From Lachnospiraceae bacterium (lineage in GTDB: Bacteria; Bacillota; Clostridia; Lachnospirales; Lachnospiraceae): a stretch of DNA of 64,000 bases. The stretch is from contig SVDY01000005.1 in NCBI GenBank assembly GCA_015057665.1, positions 62,001-126,000 of the forward strand, given 5' to 3'. Below the pieces are notes generated by a model. It was not told the DNA's origin and did no database searches. It saw nothing but the letters and a program-made list of their open reading frames with translations. Below, piece after piece: positions 44,989 to 54,097 of this stretch (its first letter is position 1; each line of letters begins with the position of its first letter). The position numbers and the translations under genes are program-made.

Positions 44989-45753
44989 CTACCTCTTCCT
45001 ATACATCACCAGCTCCGGATTCTCCCCATCCTTTTCAAAACTGCACACCAGCAGAAAATCCATATTGGCAACCAGCCCAAAGCATCTTTTGCCGCCAAAT
45101 TTACACTCCAGCTGATTTCCCAGATAAGTGGCACTGTCATCTAAGAATTTGACCATTTTTCCATTTGGCAGGCGGTATTCCAAATTGACGAAACTGCCGA
45201 CTAAAGCATTCAGGCTTTCTACGTTTGGCATACCTTCGATATGAAGTTCATTGAATTCCTGGATGAGCTTTTGTTTGAACTGTTCAAAATTCTCTTCTCC
45301 CCCCAATTCAGAATATCGTTTCCAGTAGTTGAGTTTCGGAAGCATTTCCGTCATGTAAGCTCTTACCTGGTTGGATGTAAAATGTTCATTTGCCATGTGT
45401 TCGGAGCAATAGTCGATTAAGTCATCCATGTTATTATAGGTGTATTCGCCGTCTGTATAACACCATTTACAATATTCTTCGTTAAACATGCCATCCGGTT
45501 CTTTGCTGATGTTGGCATCTTCCAAAGGCATGCCGCAGCACTGACAGATTAATTGTCTCGGAGACCCTAAGAGAGTGTTGATTGATACATTGAATATTTT
45601 GGACAGCAATTTTAATGTTTCCGTATTTGGGGTAGTGTCTCCATTTTCCCAGCGGGATACTGCCTGACGGGTTACATGTACTTTTTCTGCCAGTTCATCC
45701 TGAGAAAGGCCGGCTCTATTTCTTAATTCCTGTATAATGTTCTTTGTTTCCAT
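44989..45753 (-). CDS. XRE regulator with zinc-ribbon domain
   Basis: 254 residues. Residues 1-62 are an XRE helix-turn-helix (SQDELAEKVHVTRQAVSRWENG). Residues 68-150 match the putative zinc-ribbon domain often joined to XRE proteins in Clostridia: CQCCGMPL, then CKWCYTDGEYTY. The C-terminal 90 residues are unassigned beta-rich sequence. An AGGAGGA site precedes the ATG. Targets are unknown. Confidence 0.85.
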   Translation of the reverse strand: METKNIIQELRNRAGLSQDELAEKVHVTRQAVSRWENGDTTPNTETLKLLSKIFNVSINTLLGSPRQLICQCCGMPLEDANISKEPDGMFNEEYCKWCYTDGEYTYNNMDDLIDYCSEHMANEHFTSNQVRAYMTEMLPKLNYWKRYSELGGEENFEQFKQKLIQEFNELHIEGMPNVESLNALVGSFVNLEYRLPNGKMVKFLDDSATYLGNQLECKFGGKRCFGLVANMDFLLVCSFEKDGENPELVMYRKR

Positions 45754-45794
45754 AAAATGTCCTCCTATATAGGAATATTATAAAGCAGCCGGAA

Positions 45795-45838
45795 TAAAAA
45801 AGAAAGCAACCTGCTGTTGCTGTTTTCGGCAGGCTGCT
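45795..45838 (-). terminator. terminator of the phosphoesterase gene region
   Basis: AGCAACCTGC (45805-45814) pairs with GCAGGCTGCT (45829-45838), one G-U pair, followed on the minus strand by TTTCTTTTTT. A second GGCTGC copy just beyond could form an alternative pairing. Confidence 0.8.
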
Positions 45839-45841
45839 TTA

Positions 45842-46417
45842 CTAGTACTTATTCAAGTCTTTCCATGTAAGTGGATTTTCTTTTACAAATTTTTCATTAT
45901 TTGCAATGATTTCCGCCAATGTACTTGGCCTATAATGATTGATACACGCTGCTGCATTATAGGCATTTTTTCTGTTTCTCATGAGGAGACAGGTATCGGA
46001 GAGACGATTATGGATATGTCCGTAAATATGATAGCTGTTACGATGGTAAGCTGTCCATTCGGCCATTGGATAGTGACAGAGACAGATCTGTTTTCCTTTA
46101 TCGTCTATTTGCATGATATGATCTACGCTTTCGAAGTAATCAAGAGCTCCCGGATATTTTAAGGTCTTTTCATCATGATTGCCAATGATAAGATGTTTCT
46201 TTCCGGGAAGACGTTTCAGATACCATACTGGTCCTTTTTCAGCGCGGTAGCAGAAGTCCCCAAGGATGTATACTTCGTCCTCCTCCTGTACCCGGTTGCA
46301 CCAGTTTTCCATCATAATATAGTCCATTTCTCCCGCTGATTTGAATGGCCGGTTGTCAAATCGGATGACATTCTCGTGGCCGAAGTGAAGATCGCTGATG
46401 TAATATTTATTTGACAT
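45842..46417 (-). CDS. calcineurin-like metallophosphoesterase
   Basis: 191 residues. Metal-ligand motifs in order: SDLHFGHENV, LGDFCY, IGNHDE, CHYPMAEW and YGHIHNR, complete for a binuclear phosphoesterase. The short form matches phage-type and YfcE-like enzymes acting on small phosphodiesters; the substrate is unknown. AAGGAGG precedes the ATG. Confidence 0.92.
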   Translation of the reverse strand: MSNKYYISDLHFGHENVIRFDNRPFKSAGEMDYIMMENWCNRVQEEDEVYILGDFCYRAEKGPVWYLKRLPGKKHLIIGNHDEKTLKYPGALDYFESVDHIMQIDDKGKQICLCHYPMAEWTAYHRNSYHIYGHIHNRLSDTCLLMRNRKNAYNAAACINHYRPSTLAEIIANNEKFVKENPLTWKDLNKY

Positions 46418-46502
46418 GAAATCACCTCCTTATATATTATTGTAGATATATATTGGTGATTTGTCATTTTCCTTGTAGTATAATCTCTTTTATTTGCCTT
46501 AA

Positions 46503-46601
46503 TTAAATCTCTTTAAAAAATCCATCCGGTTCTTCACTGAAGAAATATCTGTCACTTACTTCTTTTGGTACATTGGTGAAACAATCTTTTTTCAGATATA
46601 A
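46503..46601 (-). pseudogene. coding-like tail in frame after the dapF stop codon
   Basis: Immediately after the dapF TAA the same frame stays open for 32 codons (LYLKKDCFTNVPKEVSDRYF and a further 12 codons) and ends with TAA. The text looks protein-like but matches nothing I recognise; it may be the end of a lost gene or a former DapF extension. No start codon or ribosome-binding site. Confidence 0.3.
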
Positions 46602-47390
46602 TTACAACAAATACGCTGTTTCTCTAATCTCAGTTACCTCAGTCGGTCCTTCCAGGAAAACACCCCTGATTTCTTTTCCATCTGTCTGCAAAGAGACTTT
46701 TAAAACACCGCCCGGATTATGAATTGCGATATCATTTTTCTTCATTTGTCCGCTCTTCCACAGTACAACAGCTGTGGATGCGCTTCCTGTGCCACAGGCA
46801 AGGGTATAGTCCTCTACGCCCCTTTCATAGGTCAAAATGCGTATCTCTTCCTCCGAAATCCAATCATAGAGATTCACATTGGCCCCCTTTGGAAATGCAG
46901 TATCGTAGCGGAGGGATTTTGCCATTTTTCTTAATTCTTCCCGTTGTTCCCAGTTTAATCCTGTCACAGCTTTTACTGCATGTGGCACACCTGGATTGCC
47001 AAGTTCCACGTAAGCACAGTCTTCTTTTCTTGCAAGATCAAGAACATCAGGAAGGTTTAACTGAACACGATACTGTATTTCATCAAGTCTTTGTCCATAG
47101 ACAAGACCAGCATCCGTCTCCACTGCCATGGATTCGCCGGCAACATGATGCTCGTAAGCAAATCTGCAGATACATCTTGCACCGTTACCACACATTTCAC
47201 CACGGGAGCCGTCAGCATTGTAAAAATGAAGTTTAAAATCTGCAATGTCAGAATCATCAATAGCCATAAAACCATCTGCGCCAAACTCTTTACAAAGCTT
47301 AAGCGACAGTTTCGCAAAATCATATTGTTTTTTGCGGGCATCTATGACTGCAAAATCATTTCCCGCTCCATTCATATGCCATACCTGCAT
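46602..47390 (-). CDS. dapF: diaminopimelate epimerase
   Basis: 262 residues. Both catalytic cysteines are in place: GEMCGNGARCICRF near residue 70 and ACGTGSAST near 205; HMNGAGNDFAV starts the protein. It interconverts LL- and meso-diaminopimelate for lysine and peptidoglycan. ddh at 58622 offers another route to meso-DAP. Confidence 0.96.
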   Translation of the reverse strand: MQVWHMNGAGNDFAVIDARKKQYDFAKLSLKLCKEFGADGFMAIDDSDIADFKLHFYNADGSRGEMCGNGARCICRFAYEHHVAGESMAVETDAGLVYGQRLDEIQYRVQLNLPDVLDLARKEDCAYVELGNPGVPHAVKAVTGLNWEQREELRKMAKSLRYDTAFPKGANVNLYDWISEEEIRILTYERGVEDYTLACGTGSASTAVVLWKSGQMKKNDIAIHNPGGVLKVSLQTDGKEIRGVFLEGPTEVTEIRETAYLL

Positions 47391-47500
47391 TTCATTTCCT
47401 CTTTTCTATTTCATGAAGCCTCACCTGGATTTATTCATGGGAAACTTCATTCTAAATTCATATTCATTTTACTGCATTTACACTTAATTCTGTTCCTATC

Positions 47501-48235
47501 TTAGAACAGGAATCGATAGACCAGATATAATACCAGCATATGCACTGGATAGAACAGATAAAATCCATACTGAATTGCCTTACTCTTCTTTCCACGTTCC
47601 CCATTATAAAGCCAGATTGGAATCAAGGAAAGAATTCCAAATCCCTGAAGCGGGAAGAAATACTCTGTTCCAAAAAGCGGGATAACAACGGACTGACCTT
47701 TAAAGAATATCACAAATATTAAAAGTAAGGATATAAATTGTCCAATCCATGCCAGTTTGAAATTACGAAACAGATAAAAGGCAAGAATTGTCAGGATTCC
47801 CGTTGCACCATAATCAACAAAACCGATTATACCAAGTAATAGATATAATGTAACTTTTAAAATGGTAATTCCAACTGTTTTTACATTTTTATTCTGTCTC
47901 ATATATTCCAATTCATCAATGGTCAATAGACCAAGAAGCAGGGTAAACATAACATTTTGATGAAAAGGAAAAATAACAGAAGATGTCATAATGAGATTAA
48001 ATGGAATCTCAGATATCAATCCAAAAAACACTAACCGCTTTTTATATTTTTTCACATCTGACGTATGGATATAACCTTCTACAAGCAAAAATGCAAAGAT
48101 TGGAAATGCCATTCGTCCTACAATAGTCATCCATTGATTTCCCGGTACAATCGTCGCCCACAAATGGTCTAAAAGCATGAAGATCATAGCGAGACATTTC
48201 AACATATTGGAATTAAGACATTTTACTTTTGACAT
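47501..48235 (-). CDS. TraX family membrane protein
   Basis: 244 residues, about eight membrane helices. The start LNSNMLKCLAMIFMLLDHL with a His-containing first helix and GRMAFPIFAFLLVEGY matches the TraX family, named after the F-pilin acetyltransferase but found widely in Firmicutes chromosomes with no conjugation genes. The likely role is acyl transfer on an envelope component; this is inference. Confidence 0.85.
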   Translation of the reverse strand: MSKVKCLNSNMLKCLAMIFMLLDHLWATIVPGNQWMTIVGRMAFPIFAFLLVEGYIHTSDVKKYKKRLVFFGLISEIPFNLIMTSSVIFPFHQNVMFTLLLGLLTIDELEYMRQNKNVKTVGITILKVTLYLLLGIIGFVDYGATGILTILAFYLFRNFKLAWIGQFISLLLIFVIFFKGQSVVIPLFGTEYFFPLQGFGILSLIPIWLYNGERGKKSKAIQYGFYLFYPVHMLVLYLVYRFLF

Positions 48236-48360
48236 AAACTCTATACTCTCTTTTACATATATAATGATATATAAGATACTACCAGTTTCTCACCCGCTGC
48301 TTGATACTTACGTCTATTAGAAACGGAGACATCTTCTGCTGTTATTATATCATAAACCAC

Positions 48361-48397
48361 AAAAAGTTGTTGGATAACATAAAATATCCAACAACTT
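48361..48397 (-). terminator. terminator of the citrate synthase gene
   Basis: A 13-bp stem AAGTTGTTGGATA/TATCCAACAACTT with an 8-nt loop, 18 bp after the stop; TTTTTG follows on the minus strand. Confidence 0.9.
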
Positions 48398-48414
48398 CTT
48401 TCTTCTTTTAAAGC

Positions 48415-49782
48415 TTATGCTTCTGCACGATCATCTAAAGCTAAATAACGTTGTTTCTTGGCAACTGCTTTGTAAGCCGGACGAATAATTCTGGAAGAGT
48501 TAATCAGTTCTTCCATACGGTGAGCACTCCAACCGGCAATACGGCCGATTGCAAATAGCGGAGTATATAATTCATGAGGAATATCAAGCATACTGTAAAC
48601 AAAACCACTATAGAAATCGATATTAGCACTGATGTCTTTGTTCATCTTATGCTTCTCTGCAATTACTTTAGGTGCCAGAGTTTCAACCATGCTATAGAGC
48701 TTAAATTCTGCTGTTCTTCCTTTCTCAATGGAAAGCTTCTCAACGAATTCTTTAAGCAGTACACAACGTGGATCAGAAAGGGAGTATACCGCATGACCCA
48801 TACCATAGATAAGACCTTTTTTATCGAAGGCTTTCTTATCAAGAACAGATTCTAAGTAAGCTTTTACTTCTGCTTCGTCTTCCCAGTTCTTAACTGTACT
48901 CTTCAGTTCATCGAACATCTGAGATACTTTTACATTGGCGCCGCCGTGTTTTGGACCTTTTAAGGAGCCGAGGGAAGCTGCCACTGCAGAATATGTATCT
49001 GTACCGGAAGAAGTTACTACGTGGTTTGTAAAAGTAGAGTTATTACCACCGCCATGCTCTGCATGAAGCACAAGTACAATATCAAGAACCTTTGCCTCTA
49101 AATCTGTAAACTGTCCATCCGGACGAAGCATATGAAGGAAGTTCTGTGCTGTAGAGTATTCCGCTACCGGCGGATGTACTACAAGACTCTTACCAAGATG
49201 ATAATGGGCATGTGCATGATAACTGTATACTGCCAATAATGGGAGTAAAGCAATGAGACGGATGCTCTGTCTTAATACATTCGGAATTGTGGTATCGTCT
49301 GCTTTATCATCATAAGAATATAATGTAAGGACGCATCTTGCAAGAGCATTCATCATGTCACGGCTCGGTGCTTTCATTACTACATCTCGTACGAAATAAA
49401 TCGGAAGCAGTCTGTAATCGCTGAGCATTTTACCGAATTTTTTTAATTCCTCATCATTCGGAAGCTTGCCAAAGCAAAGAAGATAGATTACTTCTTCAAA
49501 ACCAAAGCGGTCTTCTTTCATAAAACCATGTACGATATCTTCAATATCAATACCATGGTAGTAAAGCTTACCTTCAATCGGAATACGGTCAAGGTCTTCG
49601 ATTCGGAAGGCATTGATCATGGAAATCTCTGTTAAACCTGTAAGGACACCCTGACCATCACGGTTACGAAGTCCTCGTTTTACTTCATATTTTGCGTACA
49701 GCTCCTGCGGAATGGAATTGTTCTCGACACACATCTGGGCCAGTCTCTGTATTTCATCCGTAATAATATTAAATCGTTCCAA
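48415..49782 (-). CDS. gltA: citrate synthase
   Basis: 455 residues. The catalytic His regions LHAEHGGGNNSTF and KGPKHGGANVKV and the later GHAVYSLSDPRCVLLKEF are typical of the si-citrate synthase of gut Clostridia; the N-terminal 40 residues are an extra extension found in that group. It makes citrate from oxaloacetate and acetyl-CoA, here probably for glutamate synthesis. The start is TTG: a stop lies three codons upstream, and the nearby ATG is out of frame. Confidence 0.95.
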   Translation of the reverse strand: MERFNIITDEIQRLAQMCVENNSIPQELYAKYEVKRGLRNRDGQGVLTGLTEISMINAFRIEDLDRIPIEGKLYYHGIDIEDIVHGFMKEDRFGFEEVIYLLCFGKLPNDEELKKFGKMLSDYRLLPIYFVRDVVMKAPSRDMMNALARCVLTLYSYDDKADDTTIPNVLRQSIRLIALLPLLAVYSYHAHAHYHLGKSLVVHPPVAEYSTAQNFLHMLRPDGQFTDLEAKVLDIVLVLHAEHGGGNNSTFTNHVVTSSGTDTYSAVAASLGSLKGPKHGGANVKVSQMFDELKSTVKNWEDEAEVKAYLESVLDKKAFDKKGLIYGMGHAVYSLSDPRCVLLKEFVEKLSIEKGRTAEFKLYSMVETLAPKVIAEKHKMNKDISANIDFYSGFVYSMLDIPHELYTPLFAIGRIAGWSAHRMEELINSSRIIRPAYKAVAKKQRYLALDDRAEA

Positions 49783-49822
49783 TTCATTTCACTCGCTTTC
49801 TATCATTATGTCAGTGCATAAA

Positions 49823-49875
49823 AAAATGGAAAATGCCGTGAAGGATTCCCCAACCACATATGCATTTTCCATTTT
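49823..49875 (-). terminator. 14-bp hairpin that ends the sirtuin gene and overlaps the gltA promoter
   Basis: AAAATGGAAAATGC pairs perfectly with GCATTTTCCATTTT around a 25-nt loop, and T7 follows on the minus strand. The upstream arm (49862-49875) contains most of the gltA -10 box. Confidence 0.75.
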
Positions 49876-49899
49876 AGTATAATTTTGATCTAATTGCAA
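49871..49899 (-). promoter_or_regulatory. promoter of gltA
   Basis: On the minus strand TTGCAA (49894-49899), 17 bp, TAAAAT (49871-49876). The predicted transcript begins inside the hairpin at 49823-49875. Confidence 0.6.
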
Positions 49900-49945
49900 G
49901 CTTTTTTTCGCTAAAGCAGGAAAGCATTTCACTGTTAAAGTGCCA

Positions 49946-50662
49946 CTAAAGTGCACCTAAAATCTCTCCTATACTTCCATTCAAACATAAATCAGCCTGC
50001 TGATCTCTGGAAGTTGGCGATTTATTGATAACCACCAGATTTTTTCCACGGAAATAATCAATCAGCCCTGCTGCAGGATATACGACCAGTGAAGTGCCTC
50101 CGATGATCAATGTATCCGCATGACTAATATGATAGACGGATTTTTGAAGGATTTGATTATCCAATCCTTCTTCATAGAGAACTACGTCCGGTTTGATCAA
50201 CCCTCCGCACTCACTGCATCTTGGACTGCCTTCGCTGTTCTTTACGTAAGCAGCATCATAGAAAGCATGACATCTTTCACAGTAATTTCTGTGAATACTT
50301 CCGTGAAGTTCAAGAACTTCTTTACTGCCAGCCATCTGATGAAGTCCGTCGATGTTCTGTGTAATGACCGCTTTTAACTTGCCCTCCGCTTCCCACTGTG
50401 CAAGTTTAAGATGAGCTTTATTAGGCTTTGCTTCTAAAGCCATCATTTTTTCTTTATAGAAATCATAGAATTCATCCGTTCTCATACGAAAGAAAGAATG
50501 ACTTACGATTGTCTCCGGCGGATATTTGTATTTTAAACTGTATAGACCGTCTGTGCTTCGAAAATCCGGAATACCGCTCTCTGTGGAGACGCCGGCTCCG
50601 CCAAAAAACACAATATAATTACTATCATTGATGATCTGTCTTAAACGATCTAATCCTTCCAT
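49946..50662 (-). CDS. cobB: NAD-dependent protein deacylase, sirtuin
   Basis: 238 residues. GAGVSTESGIPDFRS binds NAD, TQNIDGLHQMAGS has the catalytic His, and a zinc site is given by CERCHAFYDA and CSECGG. It removes acyl groups from lysines with release of O-acyl-ADP-ribose, a substrate type for macrodomain proteins such as that at 42537. Confidence 0.95.
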   Translation of the reverse strand: MEGLDRLRQIINDSNYIVFFGGAGVSTESGIPDFRSTDGLYSLKYKYPPETIVSHSFFRMRTDEFYDFYKEKMMALEAKPNKAHLKLAQWEAEGKLKAVITQNIDGLHQMAGSKEVLELHGSIHRNYCERCHAFYDAAYVKNSEGSPRCSECGGLIKPDVVLYEEGLDNQILQKSVYHISHADTLIIGGTSLVVYPAAGLIDYFRGKNLVVINKSPTSRDQQADLCLNGSIGEILGAL

Positions 50663-50742
50663 TCTGGTCTCCTTTCTTATTCCACTTCAGTTCTTGCCCG
50701 GAAGATTTGAAGCGAAGTTCCTGTAGGCTATGCTTACATATT

Positions 50743-51507
50743 CTACATATTATCATCATGTAAGATATGTAATATCTGCTTTAATTCCTTTGCATCGATC
50801 TGTCCTGGTGCACTTGCTGCGCCGGCTGTTCCAAATGTAAGACTGGAACCAAAACATTCTCCAGTCATCCTGCTTATAATCCCTATCTTACCCATAGACA
50901 TGGTAACAAAGGGACGATCCCCGAAAGTTTCTTTCATAGCCAGTGTGGCATCCAGTAAATCCAGCACATCTCTTTCCTTCCGGGGCATAACTGCAATCTT
51001 TGTCATATCAAATCCCAGTTCCTGCATTTTACAGAGCCTTCTTATAATTTCACCTTTTGAAGGTGTCTTCTCAAAATCATGATTGGAACCTATGGTAATC
51101 ACCCCGTATTCACGTGCCTTTGCTATAAGACGCTTTGCGGTTTCATCGCCTTTCATCATTTCCACATCTATCATATGGGCAATCTTTCTTTCACATATTT
51201 CACCCAGCACTTTTTCATAACTTAAGGTATCTATAGACTTTGCTCCGCCTTCGTCCTTTGTACGGAAAGTAATAAGAAGAGGGACAGATTCCAGTATATC
51301 CCGAAGCATTCTGCCAGTCCGCTCAAGTTCAGTTATCTCCGATGTGGAATCAAAAAAATCAATTCTCCATTCCACAAGATCTGCTTCGGATGCCATGGCA
51401 TTCGCTGCTTCTTCCAGTAACTCCGATGTTGAACTTCCAATCAGAGGAATACAGACCTTAGGTCTTCCAATTCCAAGTTCCAGGTTGTTTATCTTAATTG
51501 TTTTCAT
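50743..51507 (-). CDS. aroD: 3-dehydroquinate dehydratase, type I
   Basis: 254 residues from the ATG at 51505-51507 (SD GGAGTGA). The Schiff-base Lys is in KIAVMPRKERD near residue 170 and the catalytic His in GSNHDFEKTP near 143. The type I enzyme acts after AroB (10649), not adjacent here. Confidence 0.95.
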   Translation of the reverse strand: MKTIKINNLELGIGRPKVCIPLIGSSTSELLEEAANAMASEADLVEWRIDFFDSTSEITELERTGRMLRDILESVPLLITFRTKDEGGAKSIDTLSYEKVLGEICERKIAHMIDVEMMKGDETAKRLIAKAREYGVITIGSNHDFEKTPSKGEIIRRLCKMQELGFDMTKIAVMPRKERDVLDLLDATLAMKETFGDRPFVTMSMGKIGIISRMTGECFGSSLTFGTAGAASAPGQIDAKELKQILHILHDDNM

Positions 51508-51539
51508 GTTTGTCACTCCGAAAAGATTTATATGTTGCT

Positions 51540-51569
51540 ATTATAACAAAAAAAGACAGCAGTTTTCAA
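51540..51569 (-). promoter_or_regulatory. promoter of aroD, overlapping a terminator
   Basis: On the minus strand TTGAAA (51564-51569), 18 bp, TATAAT (51540-51545). The spacer is the T run of the preceding terminator. Confidence 0.6.
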
Positions 51570-51617
51570 TATTGCAGAAAAGGTTTATCCAGATCTGACA
51601 TTATGAAAAACTGCTGT
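51556..51617 (-). terminator. terminator of the polysaccharide deacetylase gene
   Basis: ACAGCAGTTTT (51556-51566) pairs with AAAACTGCTGT (51607-51617) and T7 follows on the minus strand; the loop is long (40 nt). Confidence 0.75.
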
Positions 51618-51690
51618 ACTTTCATTTAATATTCTATTCTTATGATTAATAATCTAAGATTCTATTTTATAATTGATTCCCACTCACGAC

Positions 51691-52827
51691 CTATTCTTCT
51701 GTAGAATCAGCTGTTGCGTCTTCTTCTGTGATATTCTCAGTTGTAGAGGATGCACTCTGTAAAGCAAGAATGCTCTGATATTCATCTAATGTCATCTTAT
51801 AACTTGCCTTACCAGGTCCAAAGTCTCCCATTCTGTAAGTATATAATTCTGTTACTGTTACAAGCTGGAATCCCTTTTCCTGGAGACCTTTAATGACATC
51901 TTCCTGTGCCACAACAGTAGGCTCATGAATATCGTGCATTAAAATGATATCTCCATCTTTCGCTTCCATACATGCCAAATAAGTAGCATCTGCACTTCTT
52001 GTATCCCAGTCAAGCGTATCCAGAGACCACATGATAATAGGTTTTCCGCATACCTCTTTTACGTTGTTATTAAATGCGCCATATGGAGGGCGGAGAATCG
52101 GATTCTCAATATTCACTACTGCTTTGATCGCCGCATCTGTATCATCAAGCTGCTGTTTGATCTTCTCGTTGCTTGATTTGGAAAGATTGGCATGATCCCA
52201 TGTATGAGATCCAAGTTCATTACCAAGTTCATAGCTTCGTTTGAGAATGTGTTCTTTTCCTTCAATGTTCTGACCAACCATGAAGAAAGTTGCTACTGCA
52301 AAGTTTTCTTCCAGAATATCTAAAATCTTAGGTGTGTTTGTCTTATGAGGACCGTCATCATAAGTAATGGCAACCATAGGCTTGGAAGGATCGATGGCTT
52401 CTAATACACGGATAGATACAGAACCAAACACTTCTGTTCCGTCATTGGATGTTGCGGTTACTTCCACATCACTCTTTCCCGCTTCTACAGCCGGTGTAAA
52501 TACACCCTGTTCATCCACTGTACCCATGTCACCGCTGACCGTCCATACCAGTGTCTTATCTGTAGCATTGTCCGGTGTTACAGTAACCTTAAGCTGAATC
52601 GATTCGCCGGCACGAACTACCGGTCTGTCACAGGCAACTTCAATTCCTGTCACTAAAACCTTATTCTTTTCTTCTTCTTTTTCTTTTGCATTCTCAGACC
52701 ATCCGGAAATAGCAAACTTAATACCCACTGCAATTAAAATAACAGCGAATACAGCAACAATTGCTCCAAGTAAAATACGCAATCCTTTATTTCCGCGTCT
52801 TCTGCTTCTTCTTACGCCTGCTCTCAT
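51691..52827 (-). CDS. membrane-anchored polysaccharide deacetylase with bacterial Ig-like domain
   Basis: 378 residues. Arg-rich start, one membrane helix (about 17-38), a Big_2-type Ig-like domain (about 58-140; VTVTPDNATDKTLVWTVSGD), then a NodB deacetylase domain (about 150-340) with TYDDGPH, SHTWDH, RPPYGAFN and LMHDIH, so catalytic and metal residues are complete. It should act on peptidoglycan or another N-acetylated glycan outside the cell. The tail is Thr/Ser/Glu-rich. Confidence 0.93.
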   Translation of the reverse strand: MRAGVRRSRRRGNKGLRILLGAIVAVFAVILIAVGIKFAISGWSENAKEKEEEKNKVLVTGIEVACDRPVVRAGESIQLKVTVTPDNATDKTLVWTVSGDMGTVDEQGVFTPAVEAGKSDVEVTATSNDGTEVFGSVSIRVLEAIDPSKPMVAITYDDGPHKTNTPKILDILEENFAVATFFMVGQNIEGKEHILKRSYELGNELGSHTWDHANLSKSSNEKIKQQLDDTDAAIKAVVNIENPILRPPYGAFNNNVKEVCGKPIIMWSLDTLDWDTRSADATYLACMEAKDGDIILMHDIHEPTVVAQEDVIKGLQEKGFQLVTVTELYTYRMGDFGPGKASYKMTLDEYQSILALQSASSTTENITEEDATADSTEE

Positions 52828-52848
52828 GTTTTCTCCTTTCCTGTGTAG

Positions 52849-52876
52849 AAAAAGCCCGGAATCAATTCCGGGCTTT
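52849..52876 (-). terminator. efp terminator
   Basis: A 12-bp stem AAAGCCCGGAAT/ATTCCGGGCTTT with a 2-nt gap, then TTTTC on the minus strand, 27 bp after the efp stop. Confidence 0.88.
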
Positions 52877-52902
52877 GTTGTTACCTGATCATCTGTCAGT
52901 AA

Positions 52903-53460
52903 TTATACACGAGATAAGTATTCACCTGTTCTTGTGTCGATTTTTAATCTGTCACCAAGGTTAACGAAAAGTGGAACATATACTACAGCACCTGTTTCAA
53001 CTGTACATGGTTTTGTAGCGCCTGTTGCTGTGTTACCTTTTTCGCCTGGTTCACATTCTGTTACTTCAAGTTCTGCGAACATAGGTGGCTCAATATCGAA
53101 GATAGATCCGTTGTGGGATACTGTTGTTACTTCGTCGTTTTCTCTTACGAATTTAAGGGAATCGCCAATAACGTCAGCTGTTAAACCAACCTGATCGTAT
53201 GTTTCAACGTTCATGAAGTAGTATAATTCACCATCGTTGTAAAGATACTGCATTTTTGTTCTTTCAATGATTGCATTTTCGAATTTTTCCTGTGGACGGA
53301 AAGATTTTTCGATAGCGCCGCCGTTCTTGATGTTTTTCATCTTTGTTCTAACGAACGCTGCACCTTTTCCAGGTTTTACATGCTGGAATTCAATAATCTG
53401 ATAAATATTTCCTTCATATTCTATTGTTAAACCGTTTTTAAAATCGCCTGCTGTTACCAT
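52903..53460 (-). CDS. efp: translation elongation factor P
   Basis: 185 residues, the standard length, from the ATG at 53458-53460 (9 nt past AGGAGG). The KOW-like N-domain has the tip residue Lys in [17 protein letters not shown] relieves stalling at polyproline. Monocistronic. Confidence 0.97.
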   Translation of the reverse strand: MVTAGDFKNGLTIEYEGNIYQIIEFQHVKPGKGAAFVRTKMKNIKNGGAIEKSFRPQEKFENAIIERTKMQYLYNDGELYYFMNVETYDQVGLTADVIGDSLKFVRENDEVTTVSHNGSIFDIEPPMFAELEVTECEPGEKGNTATGATKPCTVETGAVVYVPLFVNLGDRLKIDTRTGEYLSRV

Positions 53461-53570
53461 GAATAGCATCCTCCTAATATTTTAATCATCATTTCATATT
53501 TTATAATAAATACTCTAATATTTCAACCATTTTTTCTCTATGTCGGGAAGAAATGGCCGATTTTACCATT

Positions 53571-54077
53571 TTACGCATCACGCTGTAATTTCTTCTTGTA
53601 AAAATACAGTACAATCCGTTCCAGATAACGTTTAAGTACAATCTGAATCTCCTCTTTAGGGTTTATCGGCTTTACCAGAATAGTCGGAATCCCGGTACGG
53701 TTTGCTCCAAAAACATCCGTAAAGAGCTGATCCCCTACAAAAAGTGTGGTATCTTTATCCGTTCCCATCATCTCCATAGCCCGCAAATAACCGCTTCGGC
53801 TTGGTTTGTTCGCTTTATAGATGTACTTACTGTTCACCGCTAAAGCAAAGGCTGCCACCCGGGGTTCTTTGTTATTGGATGTGAGACAGGTATCAAAGCC
53901 CATCTTTCTTAAGTTGTCAAAGAGCTGTTTTGCTTCCTCCGTTGCCGGAGCATCATGAGGAACGAGAGTGTTATCAATGTCAAAAATGACTCCTCTGCAG
54001 CCTCTTTCATACCACTCTTCAAATGGAATCTGATAAGTGGAATCCAGCCACTGCGTCGGATAGAAAATCTGAAACAT
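53571..54077 (-). CDS. YqeG family HAD phosphatase
   Basis: 168 residues. HAD motif I FDIDNTLVPHD near residue 32, motif II TSNNKE, and motifs III/IV KPSRSGY and GDQLFTDVFGANR are complete for a class IIIA phosphatase. YqeG members act on phosphatidylglycerol phosphate-like or unknown substrates. It lies 21 bp from trpS, and may be co-transcribed. Confidence 0.92.
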   Translation of the reverse strand: MFQIFYPTQWLDSTYQIPFEEWYERGCRGVIFDIDNTLVPHDAPATEEAKQLFDNLRKMGFDTCLTSNNKEPRVAAFALAVNSKYIYKANKPSRSGYLRAMEMMGTDKDTTLFVGDQLFTDVFGANRTGIPTILVKPINPKEEIQIVLKRYLERIVLYFYKKKLQRDA

Positions 54078-54097
54078 ATTGAATCCTTATCCTTGTG

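Noticed and set aside
46724-47236. 170-codon plus-strand frame opposite dapF
   Set aside because: Antisense shadow; dapF has both catalytic cysteines and the antisense protein has no recognisable family.
47501-48235. Conjugation gene because of the TraX label
   Set aside because: No other transfer gene is near, and TraX-family proteins are common chromosomal membrane proteins in Firmicutes.
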